Shown: positions 50,298 to 61,025 of the stretch, in pieces | Numbering within the stretch: the first letter of the stretch is position 1 | How the letters are laid out: each line of letters starts with the position of its first letter | Assembly: GCF_950023065.1 (NCBI RefSeq) | Contig: NC_088678.1 | Span: 34,896,580-34,960,579 of the forward strand | DNA: 64,000 nucleotides | Source of the DNA: Planococcus citri | Taxonomy: Eukaryota > Arthropoda > Insecta > Hemiptera > Pseudococcidae | Direction: 5' to 3' | Program-made: the position numbers and the translations under genes | The notes under the pieces: model-generated | Told to the model about the DNA's origin: nothing | The model's database searches: none | What the model saw: the letters and a program-made list of their open reading frames with translations, nothing else

Positions 50298-50472
50298 TTC
50301 TAAGTTTTTTTTACGAAAAATGAGACGAAAAATAAAACAATAACCTCTCGCATGCACGACTGAAGTGACACTGAACACTATCGAGGTCATTTGCCCCATC
50401 ACCATGGCAACGTGCCCACCAACACCAACGCAGTAGACAATTAGGAGCGCGCGCGCGTAATTTTTCGATAGC

Positions 50473-50497
50473 GAATACTAACTTATGCCTACCCCTG
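50473..50497. repeat. Terminal inverted repeat of the mariner (5' side of its gene)
   Basis: Exact 25-bp inverse of 49091-49115, followed by TA at 50498-50499. It lies about 175 bp upstream of the transposase start. Confidence 0.95.
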
Positions 50498-51702
50498 TAT
50501 ATAGCATAAGATGGATTCATAGGCTTGGTTAGGTAAGGCACTCTTATATTTGTCGTAGTCTTCTTCACATTTATATTCAAATCAACGGGTTGTCAAAAAT
50601 TGAGATGGAATAGATGGATGGTGAGTTCCAGCGCCCTGCGAAGGCCCTGTTGCAGATCAGCCGCTAATTTGGCACAAAAATACACGTATCCCACAAGTAA
50701 AGGCAACTCTCAATCTCTGCTTTACAGATGGATCAAAAATACCAACACTTCATTCAGGGTATGCCTACTCTATTAATGCTAAAATTTCAAATTTTAAAAT
50801 CCATAACTGCTCTTCAATCAACACTGCAGAACTCACAGCTATTTTCCACTGCCTCTGTGATATACTCACTTATGAATCTGAAAATAAGTCTTTCTTAATT
50901 CAGTGTGATTCACTCAGCTCACTAACTGCTATCCAAAATCTATTTTCTGATCACCTTCTAACTCAAAATATTCATACTAGTAGAACTCTATTTGATTTAC
51001 AAAACTCAAACTACTTTATCTAGTTTATGTATGTGCCAGCCACATTAGAATCACAGGAAATGAAATTGTAGATATGCTCGTACATGAAAAATCCGCCACT
51101 ACTCTTTCTCCTCTCACATTTATCACAGCTGACGACCTCAAAGCTATCTTCACCCAAAACATATTTGAGAAATGGCAAAACTTTTGGTCCCTCCAAACAT
51201 CGAACAAGCTCTTTCAACACAAAAAAACAACTCGACCCTGGAAAAATCTATCCCAACTAAATAGGCTAGAAGAAATCATTGTAACTAGACTGAGAGCTGG
51301 CCACACGAAAATCATCCACAATTATGTATCTCTATGAAAGGGCTGCAAAACTCACATGCCAGTTCCGCCTGTCAGAACTTATATCTGTCCAACACTTACT
51401 ATTTCATTATCCCTCCTCACATCAACACAGACTATCCCTGCAAATAGATGAAAGATCCCTATTCATACCAGACGACACTTCTGAAATTAAAAAATTCATA
51501 GATCTAATTAAAAAACTTGACCTTACCAACTCGATATAAAATCTCACACAACGGGTGTAATAATCAGGTAATTACAATCACCAAAAAAAATTTTCTGGAG
51601 CGATTTGAATTGCTGGAGAAAAGTCAACTTTCAACATTTATCCATTTGCAAATTATCTCACAAAAAAGCATTGACACAGTGTAAGTCAGGCTTCACTTAA
51701 GT

Positions 51703-51890
51703 TAGGTAACTGTAATGATTTGCAATACCTTGAAATGGCTAATCGAGGAAAGAGAGAAAAAGACAATGAACAAATACTTGATTGAAATGACACCAAAAAA
51801 ATTCTCAATTTCATGCAAGGATTCCGATGAGTGGGAAGTGTTCAAAGAGTATAAAATTCAGTTAAAGGCTATCGCCTTGAACGTGGTACA
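51703..51890 (+). CDS. Candidate small exon or ORF after the LINE, unknown
   Basis: A plus-strand frame opens after a stop, has an ATG at about 51716, and runs about 59 codons to a stop that overlaps a donor-like GTACA|GTAAGT (near 51890). The predicted peptide is lysine/glutamate-rich with a charged middle (KKFSISCKDSDEWEVFKEY). A weak acceptor-like TTAAGTTAG precedes it. It may belong to the LINE 3' region, to a host exon, or to chance. I recognise no family. Confidence 0.2.
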
Positions 51891-54022
51891 GTAAGTTTAC
51901 TAGTGTTTCATGTTGCGCAGCAATGCTTCTTGAGAATAGAAGAGAACGAAGAAAGGAAGAAGCATCTCAGCGGAAATGAAATATTAGAGTTTCTCGATCG
52001 TGTCCTCGTCTGTTAGAGCTTTGGCAAAAATTTCTCTCAAGTTTTAAAACTCGTTACACTGTATACGTCTAGTATACGTAGTTATATTAAACGTATTCGT
52101 AAAGAGTAAGTTATACTATGTGTGCGGAGGTTTTGGTTTTAAAAATACCGAGGCGAGAGAAGTTTGGAATAAAGGAAACGAAGAATAACGGTTCTGAAAT
52201 AACACTGGCAATTCACACTTATTACAGCTGAAGTTAAACAAAGTTAACTGCAGAGCTTTCGGTAAATCACAATTACAGCTATTTAGCTATTAATGCGGAC
52301 ATACTTGCCTGACCCGCTTTTTAATAGACGTAATTACGTATATATTTTCCAGTTTCTTTCCATGTACGTATAGTTTTTTGATAGTGATTTGAACATCGCC
52401 ATCGTACTACCAGCTTATACTGCACTCTTCCACTTACCTCGTCTTCTACACGGTATGGTTTGCAATTCGCAGTATTTATGCTTATTATCATCTAGTTCCT
52501 CGTGGCAAAATTTTTTTTTCGTCTCGTAAAAATTGCCATATTTTCCGCCATTCTAGCAGAAAATAATACAGGAGAGGGAGGAGAGACAAAACGGAACCAG
52601 AGAGAATTTCACACGCTCGTTGGTTCATTACAAACGAGCCGCAATTAATTGCCTTTAATTAGCGGCTTGGAAAAAATAGCTCGGTAATAATTCGCGTTTA
52701 TTGTTGCAAAAATTTCGCCATTTGTACGATTTTAATTTCGTAACGAAGCATATCTTCAACTGATTATTATCTTTTTACCCCGCTTTGGTCGCTTTCCCTG
52801 GGACGAATAAGGGGTCCAATTGTAAAATGAAAAAGACCAATTTTGACCTTTGCGTCCAATTTAACCATACGCCATTACACTCGATAGAATTTTCACTGAT
52901 GGTAGTTTCTCGGCGTTACGCTGCGTGTATAACGGTATAATTTACATAATTTTATAACTATATTTGCCACCGTGTTTGTCGTAAATTACGTCGAAAATTT
53001 TCCATTAATTGTTTAGAAAATGAAATTTTCCCGTCCTGTCGTATCATAAGAAATTATTACAGTACATCTTTTGAATAAAGTGTGTAATTGGATGTAGACG
53101 CTGCAGAAGAAGTTGGTGTCGCGAGAACGTGGAGGAGAAAATTTTAAGCACTAGGGTTATCTATTGTGTGGCGGAAAATGGTGAAAAACCAACAGATTCG
53201 AGAAAATTGCCAAATTTTCCAACCGCAGTTATAATTTGCGTTTTGCTTTTGATAAAATCTCGAAAAAGGAAAATATTATGATTCCAATTTATAACACGTA
53301 GGTTGCTGAGAAAAGCGAAGAAATTTTGAATGCGCTTTTTTCAAAAATATTGCTGGAGTAGAATAGGAAATTTATGCTTTCAATCAAAAAATCTTGAAAG
53401 AACTCATTAAATTAACAACAAATTTTCATAGGTAGGTAGATAATTATTTTAGCTGTAGGTCTACTCAACTTATGAGAGACCTGGAAAAGTGAGGAGAAGT
53501 GGGCACAAAAATTCATTTCCGGATCTTAAAGACATTACTTTCTTCTCGTAAATATGTGACCCAGCCAACCTTTTTTATCTAGTGTCTTTTCGACAAATTT
53601 CAAATTAAAAGTGGGATCTCAACATTTCTGAGGGACGAGGGTACAAAGGGTCTGTTCTTACTTTTTAAGGCAGTGAGTTCGAATATTGGAATATTGGTCT
53701 TTTTTTTTGGCCATCCGCTTTTCACATGCGTGATTCAATGAAAAGTTACAAAAATAATTTTTAAATGATAATTTATTAAGAATACCTATATTATAAATTA
53801 TTTTTGCATCATAAGCAATAAGTATCTACAGCCTAATATTTATCAATAATTTTCAATATGTATATCATTTTCTCTCCAATCCACCAAAAACATAAATTTG
53901 AAGAGCCCATAAGTACATAAATATAAGTAACGCTCGCCCAGCGTCAATCAATATTTTTTTTCAATAAACTTGTCATTAAAAACACATTCGTGAAAAAATC
54001 TAAAAGATTATACTTCTGAAGT
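51891..54022. other. Low-copy DNA with an AATTA hairpin, no gene seen
   Basis: 52000-53300 is unique and CpG-containing, with a symmetrical AATTA-rich hairpin at 52637-52667. No supported exon. It lies downstream of the secreted-protein gene, which is transcribed from the other strand. Confidence 0.45.
52637..52667. promoter_or_regulatory. Palindromic AATTA cluster, possible homeodomain-type element
   Basis: AGCCGCAATTAA and TTTAATTAGCGGCT flank a 5-nt centre, a near-perfect inverted repeat with one bulged base. It holds paired AATTA cores of the kind homeodomain proteins bind. A regulatory role is inference only. Confidence 0.25.
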
Positions 54023-54028
54023 TTTAAT
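54023..54028 (-). terminator. Candidate polyadenylation signal ATTAAA
   Basis: Minus-strand ATTAAA, a common variant hexamer, lies about 150 bp after the stop codon of the secreted-protein gene. No AATAAA was seen closer. Confidence 0.35.
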
Positions 54029-54177
54029 TTTTTTGGGCAGAATTTCTCAAATTTGTACAAATTACAAAGCACACGAAAAGAAACATTTTGCAAACCCTAG
54101 AACCACACTTCAATTAAGAGAGTCATGCTCACAGGCACAAACTTAAGCAGCACATAAACCGAAAATTTCATCACTCC

Positions 54178-54685
54178 TTAGTGAAATCTGTCAAGAAAAG
54201 AACCGGATGATTTATTTATCATTCTATCGGGCGAACCTCTTGCAAAATTTCTGATGAACGCCTCATCATCTGTGGTCGAAGGTAGAATTTCTTCTCGTTG
54301 CCAGAAATCTGAGGGATCAGTATGGCCAACGGCGCGGGGTTCATAATCAGTTGGGTCTACGTCCTGCGAATCATTCATAGGAATCATCCAAGATGAATCA
54401 GATTTTTCAGATTTTCCTTTTCGATTAGTTTTATTGAACTTGAGTCCGATTTTTGAAAGAGGATTCGCAGGAAAAGCTGAACTCAGTGAAAGTGTCTAAA
54501 ATAACAGAAAATGAAAAGAAATTTAGTACTTTTAAGTTGATATAAGTTGAGTATACCTATAGCTCATAGGAATACCTTACCAATGGAAACACTTCGCGAT
54601 TTAAAAAAAAAAAAAAAACAATACTACTCACCTCAAATAGAACAACAATCAAGAGGAAAAACGTCGAGTAAGTTGAACGATACAT
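54178..54685 (-). CDS. Two-exon secreted protein of unknown function, 123 aa
   Basis: Exon 1 (54632-54685) encodes MYRSTYSTFFLLIVVLFE. A 136-bp intron (54496-54631) has donor GAG|GTGAGT, branch-like TACTAAA 26 nt before the junction, and acceptor TGTTATTTTAG|ACA. Exon 2 (54178-54495) continues in phase 0 to TAA. Residues 1-25 form a signal peptide with likely cleavage at SLSSA|FPANP. The 98-residue mature chain has no cysteine or membrane segment. It has three N-glycosylation sequons (N39, N59, N112), a basic patch (NRKGKSEK, 42-49), then an acidic stretch with a possible sulfated tyrosine (DPTDYEP, 65-71), and ends SGSFLDRFH. A TATA box lies upstream. I do not recognise the family. A neuropeptide precursor, salivary or haemolymph protein are all possible. 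The only basic pair in the mature chain is RK (43-44), so multi-peptide processing looks unlikely. Coding status is well supported by signal peptide, splice sites and promoter together. Confidence 0.75.
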
Positions 54686-54790
54686 TTTGCACAAAAATTC
54701 AACTACTTAAGGCTTTCAAATTGAGAACGCGTTTGAATACGTGAATACGTAGATGTGAGATAATGGTGATTAAGTTCATTGGTATTCGTG

Positions 54791-54798
54791 TATTTATA
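54791..54798 (-). promoter_or_regulatory. TATA box of the secreted-protein gene
   Basis: Minus-strand TATAAATA (within GCATATAAATACACG) lies 106-113 bp upstream of the ATG at 54685. A start site about 30 bp downstream would give a 5' leader of roughly 75 nt, a compact arrangement for an inducible or tissue-specific gene. Confidence 0.55.
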
Positions 54799-56990
54799 TG
54801 CAAAAAATTTCTGGTGGTTAAAAATAATTTATTTTTACGACTTCTAAAAACGTGTGTTCCGAAAATATGACAATTCGGAGCGTAAATTATTGAATTTTAA
54901 AAATAGGTGTAACCATAATTGCCGACTAAATAACGATCTATGAGATAAATATATCGACACTTTATTTAAAAATAACTTTCGTTTCGAATAACTTCAAAGC
55001 AAAAATGACGCCCAAGGTATTTCTGAATGTACATAAACAGCAATTTTATAGTTAAAATATTATACAAATTAATACATTCATCTACGTAAGTACACGTTGA
55101 GGTATGAACCCTACTCAATTTTTGCGGATAGGGTTATTTTTATTCTCAATATGAACTAACGTAATGAGGGATGGTGCTTTCAATACATTTTTGGAATCGC
55201 TCACGCTCAAGTCAGTATTTGTTCTTTTGGGTACGTACATCAAAATAGGTTATATATCTACTTTTCTTATATTTTATTGCATATTTTTCCAGTACTGGTC
55301 CTCAAAATGCTTGAATAGGACATGTTTCAGAATGTTTTAATTTGATGTGTAAAATCCTATCATCTTTAAAATGTACCTAGGTAAACGCCTTTTCAAGCGT
55401 TCAAATTGAACAGGTCCCAAATTTGCCAATATTTGAAAATTTCAATAGAAGAAATTTTTGAAACTCTCAACTAACGATAAAAAATGTTGAGACGTGAACA
55501 TATCATTAGGGCAGAGTGAAGAATTGCCACAAAAAATTGAGCATCTTTCCCCCTTATGCAAGAGGCTGAGGCAGGCATCCTCAAATTGAAATCATTTTCG
55601 AAAAAACTGTTTCTTTTGGAATTTCTGGATATTTTTGCTGTTGCAGAAACCTAGTCGTCACCCCCCCCCCCCAAGAGCTGCGATTTGAGTTTTCGAGCCT
55701 TCCTGACCCAGTGACTTTGAAATCCAACACCACCTTTGGATCTCTGGAAGTAATTTGAAGATGAATGGTTCGCAAAAATTTCGAAGGTAGATTGAAAGAG
55801 CATTAATAGCCAAAATTTCATGTGCCAAAGTTCACTTTTCGATTTTTGGTGAATTTTTGAAAATCAAATGGCCAAAAATGCGAAGCATCAAAATGGTACT
55901 CATAAGGTCTAAAACTTGAGAATGTGCCTTATTTTTAATCCCGAAAATCAATTGGAAACGGTTTTAAGACGTTGTGAGCAATTCTGGAGCCTCCAGCAGA
56001 TATTTGGAAGTTGAAAATCCTACAAAATTTTACCCAATACAGTTATTAGGTTGAAATAATTTACATTTTTAAATGCAAAGTTAATTGGAGGATAGTTCGT
56101 GGGCCATTATGGAGCTTCCAGTGATATTTTTAGAATTCCAGTTTCTAAAAAAAATTCATAAAATCTATGTCTAAATGAACTTCAGCTCGAGTAAACACGG
56201 TTGGAATTGGATAGTCACTCATTTGACCGATTACACATCAAATATTTCAAAATCGCTTTCTAGGTACCTGTTCAGAACTATAATTATTATTTCTCATGCG
56301 ATTTCAAAAGCAAAGCAATCAAATTTATGGTTCTGAACCAGCAAAAATTTACCAAGCACTCGTAAGTCATAAGCAAGCTCCAATCACGTTCATACGTGCT
56401 GATTTTATTTACACAAATTTTATGGAATTTTTTGGGAAACTATAAATTTGGTCATAAGGTACAGATTTCCAACTCAATTGGGTAAAACCGAGTGAAAATT
56501 TCAACTTATGAAAACCTTCTGGAGGCTTCAGCACTGCTCAAAATGATTTGCAACATTTTCCGATCAATTTGCCAAGTTGAAAATCGAGTATACTCATACC
56601 TAAGGAATTTCAGCTTTCTAGCTCCATCGGGTAAAATTTTGATTCTTTCACATTTTTGATCCAAATTATCTGTTTTAAAAATTTACTAAAATTCAAAAAA
56701 TGAAATTCAGCATCTGAAATTTTGATTTTGAGTATTTTACAAATTTTTTACTGTCTCATCTAAAAAATTTTACAGCCTTTTATTTATAGCTTAACTTGCC
56801 AAATTCAAAATACACAGAATCCTCTTTGAGAGAAAGTGCTAAAAAGCTACCTATTTCTTACTTCATATTGATCACCAAATCCTTCTCAAGTTATTCTGAA
56901 GTCTCTAAAAAAAATTCAAATTTCTCGAATTTCTCTGAAAGACTCAAAAATCAGCTTGATCAGCTGATCATTTAGTTCTGAGACTTTATC
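54799..56990. repeat. AT-rich DNA with family B/C-like modules
   Basis: 55000-55270 is low-copy. 55290-56950 holds diverged modules such as TTCTGGAGCCTCCAGCAG (55982) and CTGGAGGCTTCAGCACTGCT (56520), related to families B and C, and a C10 run near 55660. No gene. Confidence 0.4.
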
Positions 56991-58699
56991 AACATGCTCT
57001 TTTCGCATGCTGAAGGTTCGTTCAAGTCCAACATGACAAGACCGAGTGATTCAAGTGAGCATGATTCTGAAAATATTTTCAATATTTCTGAAGTTTTCAA
57101 CGACTACTTTTCAATCATTCAGCAAAATTTCAATTATCGTCATAATACGTATATTCAACATCTCGAGCGATGTACAACTCAGTCAGGATATTGGTCGTTA
57201 AAACATCTTACTTTCCTGGAATTCATCACAAGAGTAGTAAAATGGCTTTTCAAAATTCACTAAAACCAGCGTATATATATCTCAAAAAATGCATAATTTT
57301 TATCGCACATCTCTGTGGGAAAAAATAAAAAGGAAACGAAGCACATCAATGTGAATTTTACACGAAATCGACGCCATGTCGACTAACACATTACATGCTA
57401 TCTGTCTGTGATGTGCAAACCTAATTACATTTGTTTCCTACTCGTAGATTTAGGCAATTCGAATTCTAATTTCGAGCTGTAAAACCTTCTCGACGTATAT
57501 AAAATTCGTTGAAAGCAATTGTGCAGCGGTATACCCATTAGGCCACGTCAAAAAATTAAAAACGCGTTTATCTACGTCATTCTTTGCAAGAGTACCAAAG
57601 CGTGTAGAAAAGGCGCGAAAAAAATTTTCCCACTATAAGGTCGCATATTTCCAGCAATTTTCCACTTGAAAAAAGAAAAAAACTTGAAAACGCGTGAAAA
57701 TTATTTCCATTGTGGTCGCATACGTCGCTTGGAGGGTATGGTTTTTTGCTACTAACACACGCGCACACACATGTATATTTACCTTGACGAATAGTATACC
57801 TATATATAGCAGGTCTAGGTACCTCTCTACCGCCGACGTTTGCTGTCTCTAATTACCATATTACGTACCCATTGCTGATGCAATTTATCAGCGCCGAAAT
57901 GAAGTAGCTCGTACGGTAGACTCGCGTATGTAGTACGTACGGTATTTAAAATTCACCCAATGTACGTCGACGTCGATATCGTTAGTATTAAAATTTATGA
58001 CATGTTAAAAATTGCTACATATCATTTTTCAATGGCGTGGCATGGCGAGGGCGAGAGCTGGTGCCCTGACACGAGCGGCGACGACGACGACAAATGAAAA
58101 ATATAATGATAAAATACACAAGGAAGTGCGGTTTCACATTTTTCGTCAGCGAGTTTGTGCGCCACGTTCAATTATTCCATCTCCGAACGTGTACCAGCTC
58201 TTCTTTTCACAGTGTAGGTACGTCTACGTAGTACGTATTACGTCGAACTCTTATATACGCGAAATTATTTCCGCTTTTTCTTGAATTTCTAATATACGGG
58301 AGACTGTCTTTGTCCCTTATCTCACTTCCACTCCTCATACGAAATGGTATAAGCGGAGAACGCTACGTGCATTTTAAGGTGTCTTGTTTATATTATTTTC
58401 AAAATACTAAGATAACAGCAAATATCCGTACAACTTTGAGCAGACATCGAGTCATTCAGAAAAAAATAGAGTACCTAGGTAGGTATGCTTATAAATGAAC
58501 TTCGCTGCGTTTCTCGCTTTGGACGTGTTTCCAGAGGTATGTAGTATTGTCCATTACAAAACGATAAATAACGTTAAATATGTCTGGCAAGATGTCGATA
58601 TTTGTTTCCCATTAATAGCGAGTGATGGCTTAGATAAACCTCAAGGACCCCGATGAAGAATGACCCCTCCTCTCCCCCTCCCCCCCAAAAAAAGTTACG
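56991..58699. other. Low-copy CpG-containing DNA, no gene seen
   Basis: 57300-58600 is unique with CpG patches (57880-58110). Open frames of 60-90 codons show no motifs. Possibly regulatory or intronic. Confidence 0.4.
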
Positions 58700-59640
58700 G
58701 ATTTTGACAAAATTGAGTAGACGCTTTAATTTGTAGTTGAAAATTACTCAGAAAAATTTTAGCTCCCTTAGGTGTCTCTGGAGGAAAGATGATATAAGTT
58801 AACTCTCAAAGAATGGAGCATTTTCAAAAAATTGTGATTTTTTTCGCTCTGGCTGCTACTCAGCCTGTTCTGAGAAAAATAGCTCAGTTCCAACACTTTA
58901 ATTAGGATTCTGCGTCGACCAATGCCATTGCCATTAAATCCGAGACCACTTTTAGGACTCATGATTGAAAATTTAGAAATTATATATTGTCGGGTTTTGT
59001 ATTTTGAAAAGTTTTTAATCTCGAATATTTCACATTAATTATCTACGCCAAACCACCGAAAGATAAAATTTCTGAACCTGGAGAAATATTTTGGAATTCA
59101 GTGGTGCCAATTTTTTGATCATTATTGGCAACTTCAAAAATCGACATTTCATTTGAAGTTGACAATGATGAAAAAATTGGCTCCACTGGATTCCAAAATA
59201 TATCCTCGGTTTCAGAAATGATATGTATCGATCTTTTGGCATAGGTACCTAATTAATGCAAAATATTTGCGAAGAAAAAATGGTCTCAACACAAATTTCT
59301 TCGAAAATCAGTGTTTTACAAATTCTCAATCACTCAATAGAACCCTAAAAATGGTCTTACTTAGATCTTGACAGTAATAGCACAGGTTAACGAAGAATCT
59401 CAAGAGCCTTCTCTCATTTGGAACTGAGCAATTTCTTCCAAAACAGGTAGGGTATTATCAATATAGGAAAGAAAAAAAAATCACGATTTTTTTCAAAAAT
59501 GCCTCCTGTTTTAGGGTTCATCTCTTCTCCAGGGACAGTGGACACCTCCGAAGCTAAAATTTTTTCTGAGTAACTTTCAACTCAAAATAAAGGTCTCTGC
59601 CGAATTAGGTCAAAATTTGCAGACTTTTTTTGTAACGTAT
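58700..59640. repeat. Foldback repeat family A, copy 4 (most complete)
   Basis: The left end AGTTGAAAATTACTCAGAAA (58735-58754) pairs with the right end TTTCTGAGTAACTTTCAACT (about 59562-59581), and the arms match inward (TTTTAGCTCC..., GTGTCTC, TTTTTCAAAAATGC) to a centre near 59150. There GGAATTCAGTGGTGCCAATT and its inverse face each other. Roughly 450 bp per arm with moderate divergence and no coding capacity. Confidence 0.75.
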
Positions 59641-60063
59641 CCTAGTGGATAGATATATTTGTAGTAATATAGGAAACTATCCAGCTCACCTATTTTTCTC
59701 ATGCAACAACTCTGAGGAAAATTGTTATGATTGATGCGGATCTGTCATTCATAGGTCTATAAAATTTTACTAAATCGATATTTTTGAGTCATTCGAAAGT
59801 TTTTTGCCCTAATTCAACTTCCTCCACCATTCGACTCAACTCGTTTCTGAATTCTTTTTCGTCACTTGCTTTGGGACTGTTGCCTACTTGAATGTCATTC
59901 ATTTTTTTCTGGTTCTAAAACTACTGTTTTTTCATCTGTTGATTATCATTATCTTACATGGGAAGTAATTCGAGTTGCCCGTCTCCGATTTTAACACAAC
60001 CGCGATTTTGTAAAGAAAATGGTCTGAAATCCCCAATTTCATTACAGAAATTTCAGCTACTTA

Positions 60064-61023
60064 AGGGTAAGAGTACCAAATATCGACCCCCCCCCCTCCT
60101 TAAATCCGACCCCCCCTCCAACTCGCCTAATAATGCCAAAAAATGTTTGGGAAGACATTTTTCTTATTATTTTTTTACAGAAAAAGCGAATGACACCAAA
60201 ATTACCGCTGTAAAACCAAATGGTGAGAAATTACAAGCAAAAAACGAAAATCAGAAAATTCGAAGTGAACTTGTGAAAATAGGTTTTGGAGGATAAACTT
60301 TGTGTTAATTTTTATTTAAAGCTGACACTTGAACGAATAATCAGTGCTAATTACTTTTTGGATAATTTCAACGATGAGTTTACAAATTTCTGGTCAAAAT
60401 TACTTTTATGAAGTGCTCTAAATTGGACCCCCTATTGTTTTGGCAATTTCAAGACTTTGTTTTCTGCTAGAGACATGCCAAAAGATAAACCAAAATCATA
60501 AGAAATGGACCGAAGTTTCCGGTACAATGTTCTTATGTTGATAATATGTCAAGTAATAAATGTCTGTTTTATAACGTCTTCAGACTTTGATTTTGATGTT
60601 TTTTACTCATTTTTAAATTTTAACACGTTTTTTGAGGGGGTCGATATTAGGGTCACCTTTTTTTTGGTAATTGACCAATTTTCATAATTTGTAAAAACAT
60701 TCTAAATACTTTATATTCAGGTAATAAGTAATAAATATTTGTTTTAACAGCTTTAGACTTTGATTTCGGTGTTTTTTACTCATTTTCAACACGGTTTTTT
60801 AGGTGGTCGATATTCGGGTCACTTTTTTTTGTTGAATTTTTGAACTTTTTCGGAAAATGTAAAAGAAAAGATAGTAAATGAACATGTTGGGTCTTGGGGC
60901 TTTGGGATGTTGAAGCAGACATGTCAAGCTATCGTTTAAGCCATCACCGACATTTCCAGCTCAATTTGGCTCCGAGAAATTCAAAAAATAAACTAGAGGG
61001 TCGATAATTGGTACCCTTACCCT
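60064..61023. mobile_element. MITE with 26-bp TIRs and TA target duplication
   Basis: The left end AGGGTAAGAGTACCAAATAT...GACCC (60064-60089) matches the inverted right end (60998-61023) at 24 of 26 positions. TA flanks both sides (60062-60063, 61024-61025). Extra copies of the GGTCGATATTNGGGTCAC core lie inside at about 60638 and 60806. The 112-codon open frame at 59958-60296 crosses the left boundary and is not a gene. Its architecture parallels the MITE at 3836-4745. Confidence 0.85.
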
Positions 61024-61025
61024 TA

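Larger units (their letters stand above)
49091..50497 (-). mobile_element. Complete DD40D Tc1/mariner transposon
   Basis: The 25-bp TIRs (49091-49115 and 50473-50497, beginning CAGGGGTAGGCATAAGTTAG) are identical to each other, and TA duplications flank the element (49089-49090, 50498-50499). The 1407-bp element contains one uninterrupted transposase gene on the minus strand and little else. Identical termini and an intact gene indicate a recent, possibly still active insertion. It is the youngest layer in the nested locus. Confidence 0.95.
48646..50709 (-). mobile_element. Retro-inserted sequence with 14-bp target duplication (hosts the mariner)
   Basis: The segment between TCAATCTCTGTTTT (48633-48646) and TCAATCTCTGCTTT (50710-50723) is foreign to the LINE. 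Those two 14-bp sequences match at 13 positions, which is typical of LINE-mediated insertion. On the minus strand it ends in an A run at the 48646 side, with another long A run at about 48841-48859, as in a reverse-transcribed poly(A) RNA. Without the mariner it is about 655 bp. A frame of about 65 codons runs through the mariner excision point, but I recognise no product. It could be a processed retrocopy or a SINE; I saw no polymerase III boxes. Confidence 0.6.
45864..51590 (+). pseudogene. Degenerate LINE ORF2 3' half with RNase H, split by nested insertions
   Basis: Four colinear plus-strand pieces (45864-46227, 46524-46543, 48546-48646, 50710-51590) read as the C-terminal half of a Jockey/R1/I-type LINE ORF2. 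Piece 1 covers the region after the polymerase (ILKTIQNSALRICIG; YCEAAELP; PPWLLKPPQ). Pieces 2-3 continue as VNLQLPVW...EYKKFNLCF. Piece 4 opens with the RNase H motif FTDGSK (Asp near 50727), then INTAELTAI (Glu), IQCDSLSSL (Asp) and ITGNEIVDMLV, followed by a C-terminal RLRAGHTKIIHNY segment. A TAG at 51021-51023 and at least two frameshifts break it. The polymerase domain is absent, so the copy is 5'-truncated. Its 3' end is probably near 51590, after an A run. It is dead as a gene but dates the insertions inside it. Confidence 0.85.

Noticed and set aside
50298..50405. Upstream ATG (50405) as the transposase start
   Set aside because: The extra 36 residues do not resemble transposase N-termini. 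The ATG at 50297 begins the helix-turn-helix region properly.
59958..60296. 112-codon plus-strand frame starting MGSNSSCP (myristoylation-like)
   Set aside because: It crosses the left boundary and TIR of the MITE at 60064, so it joins unrelated sequences.
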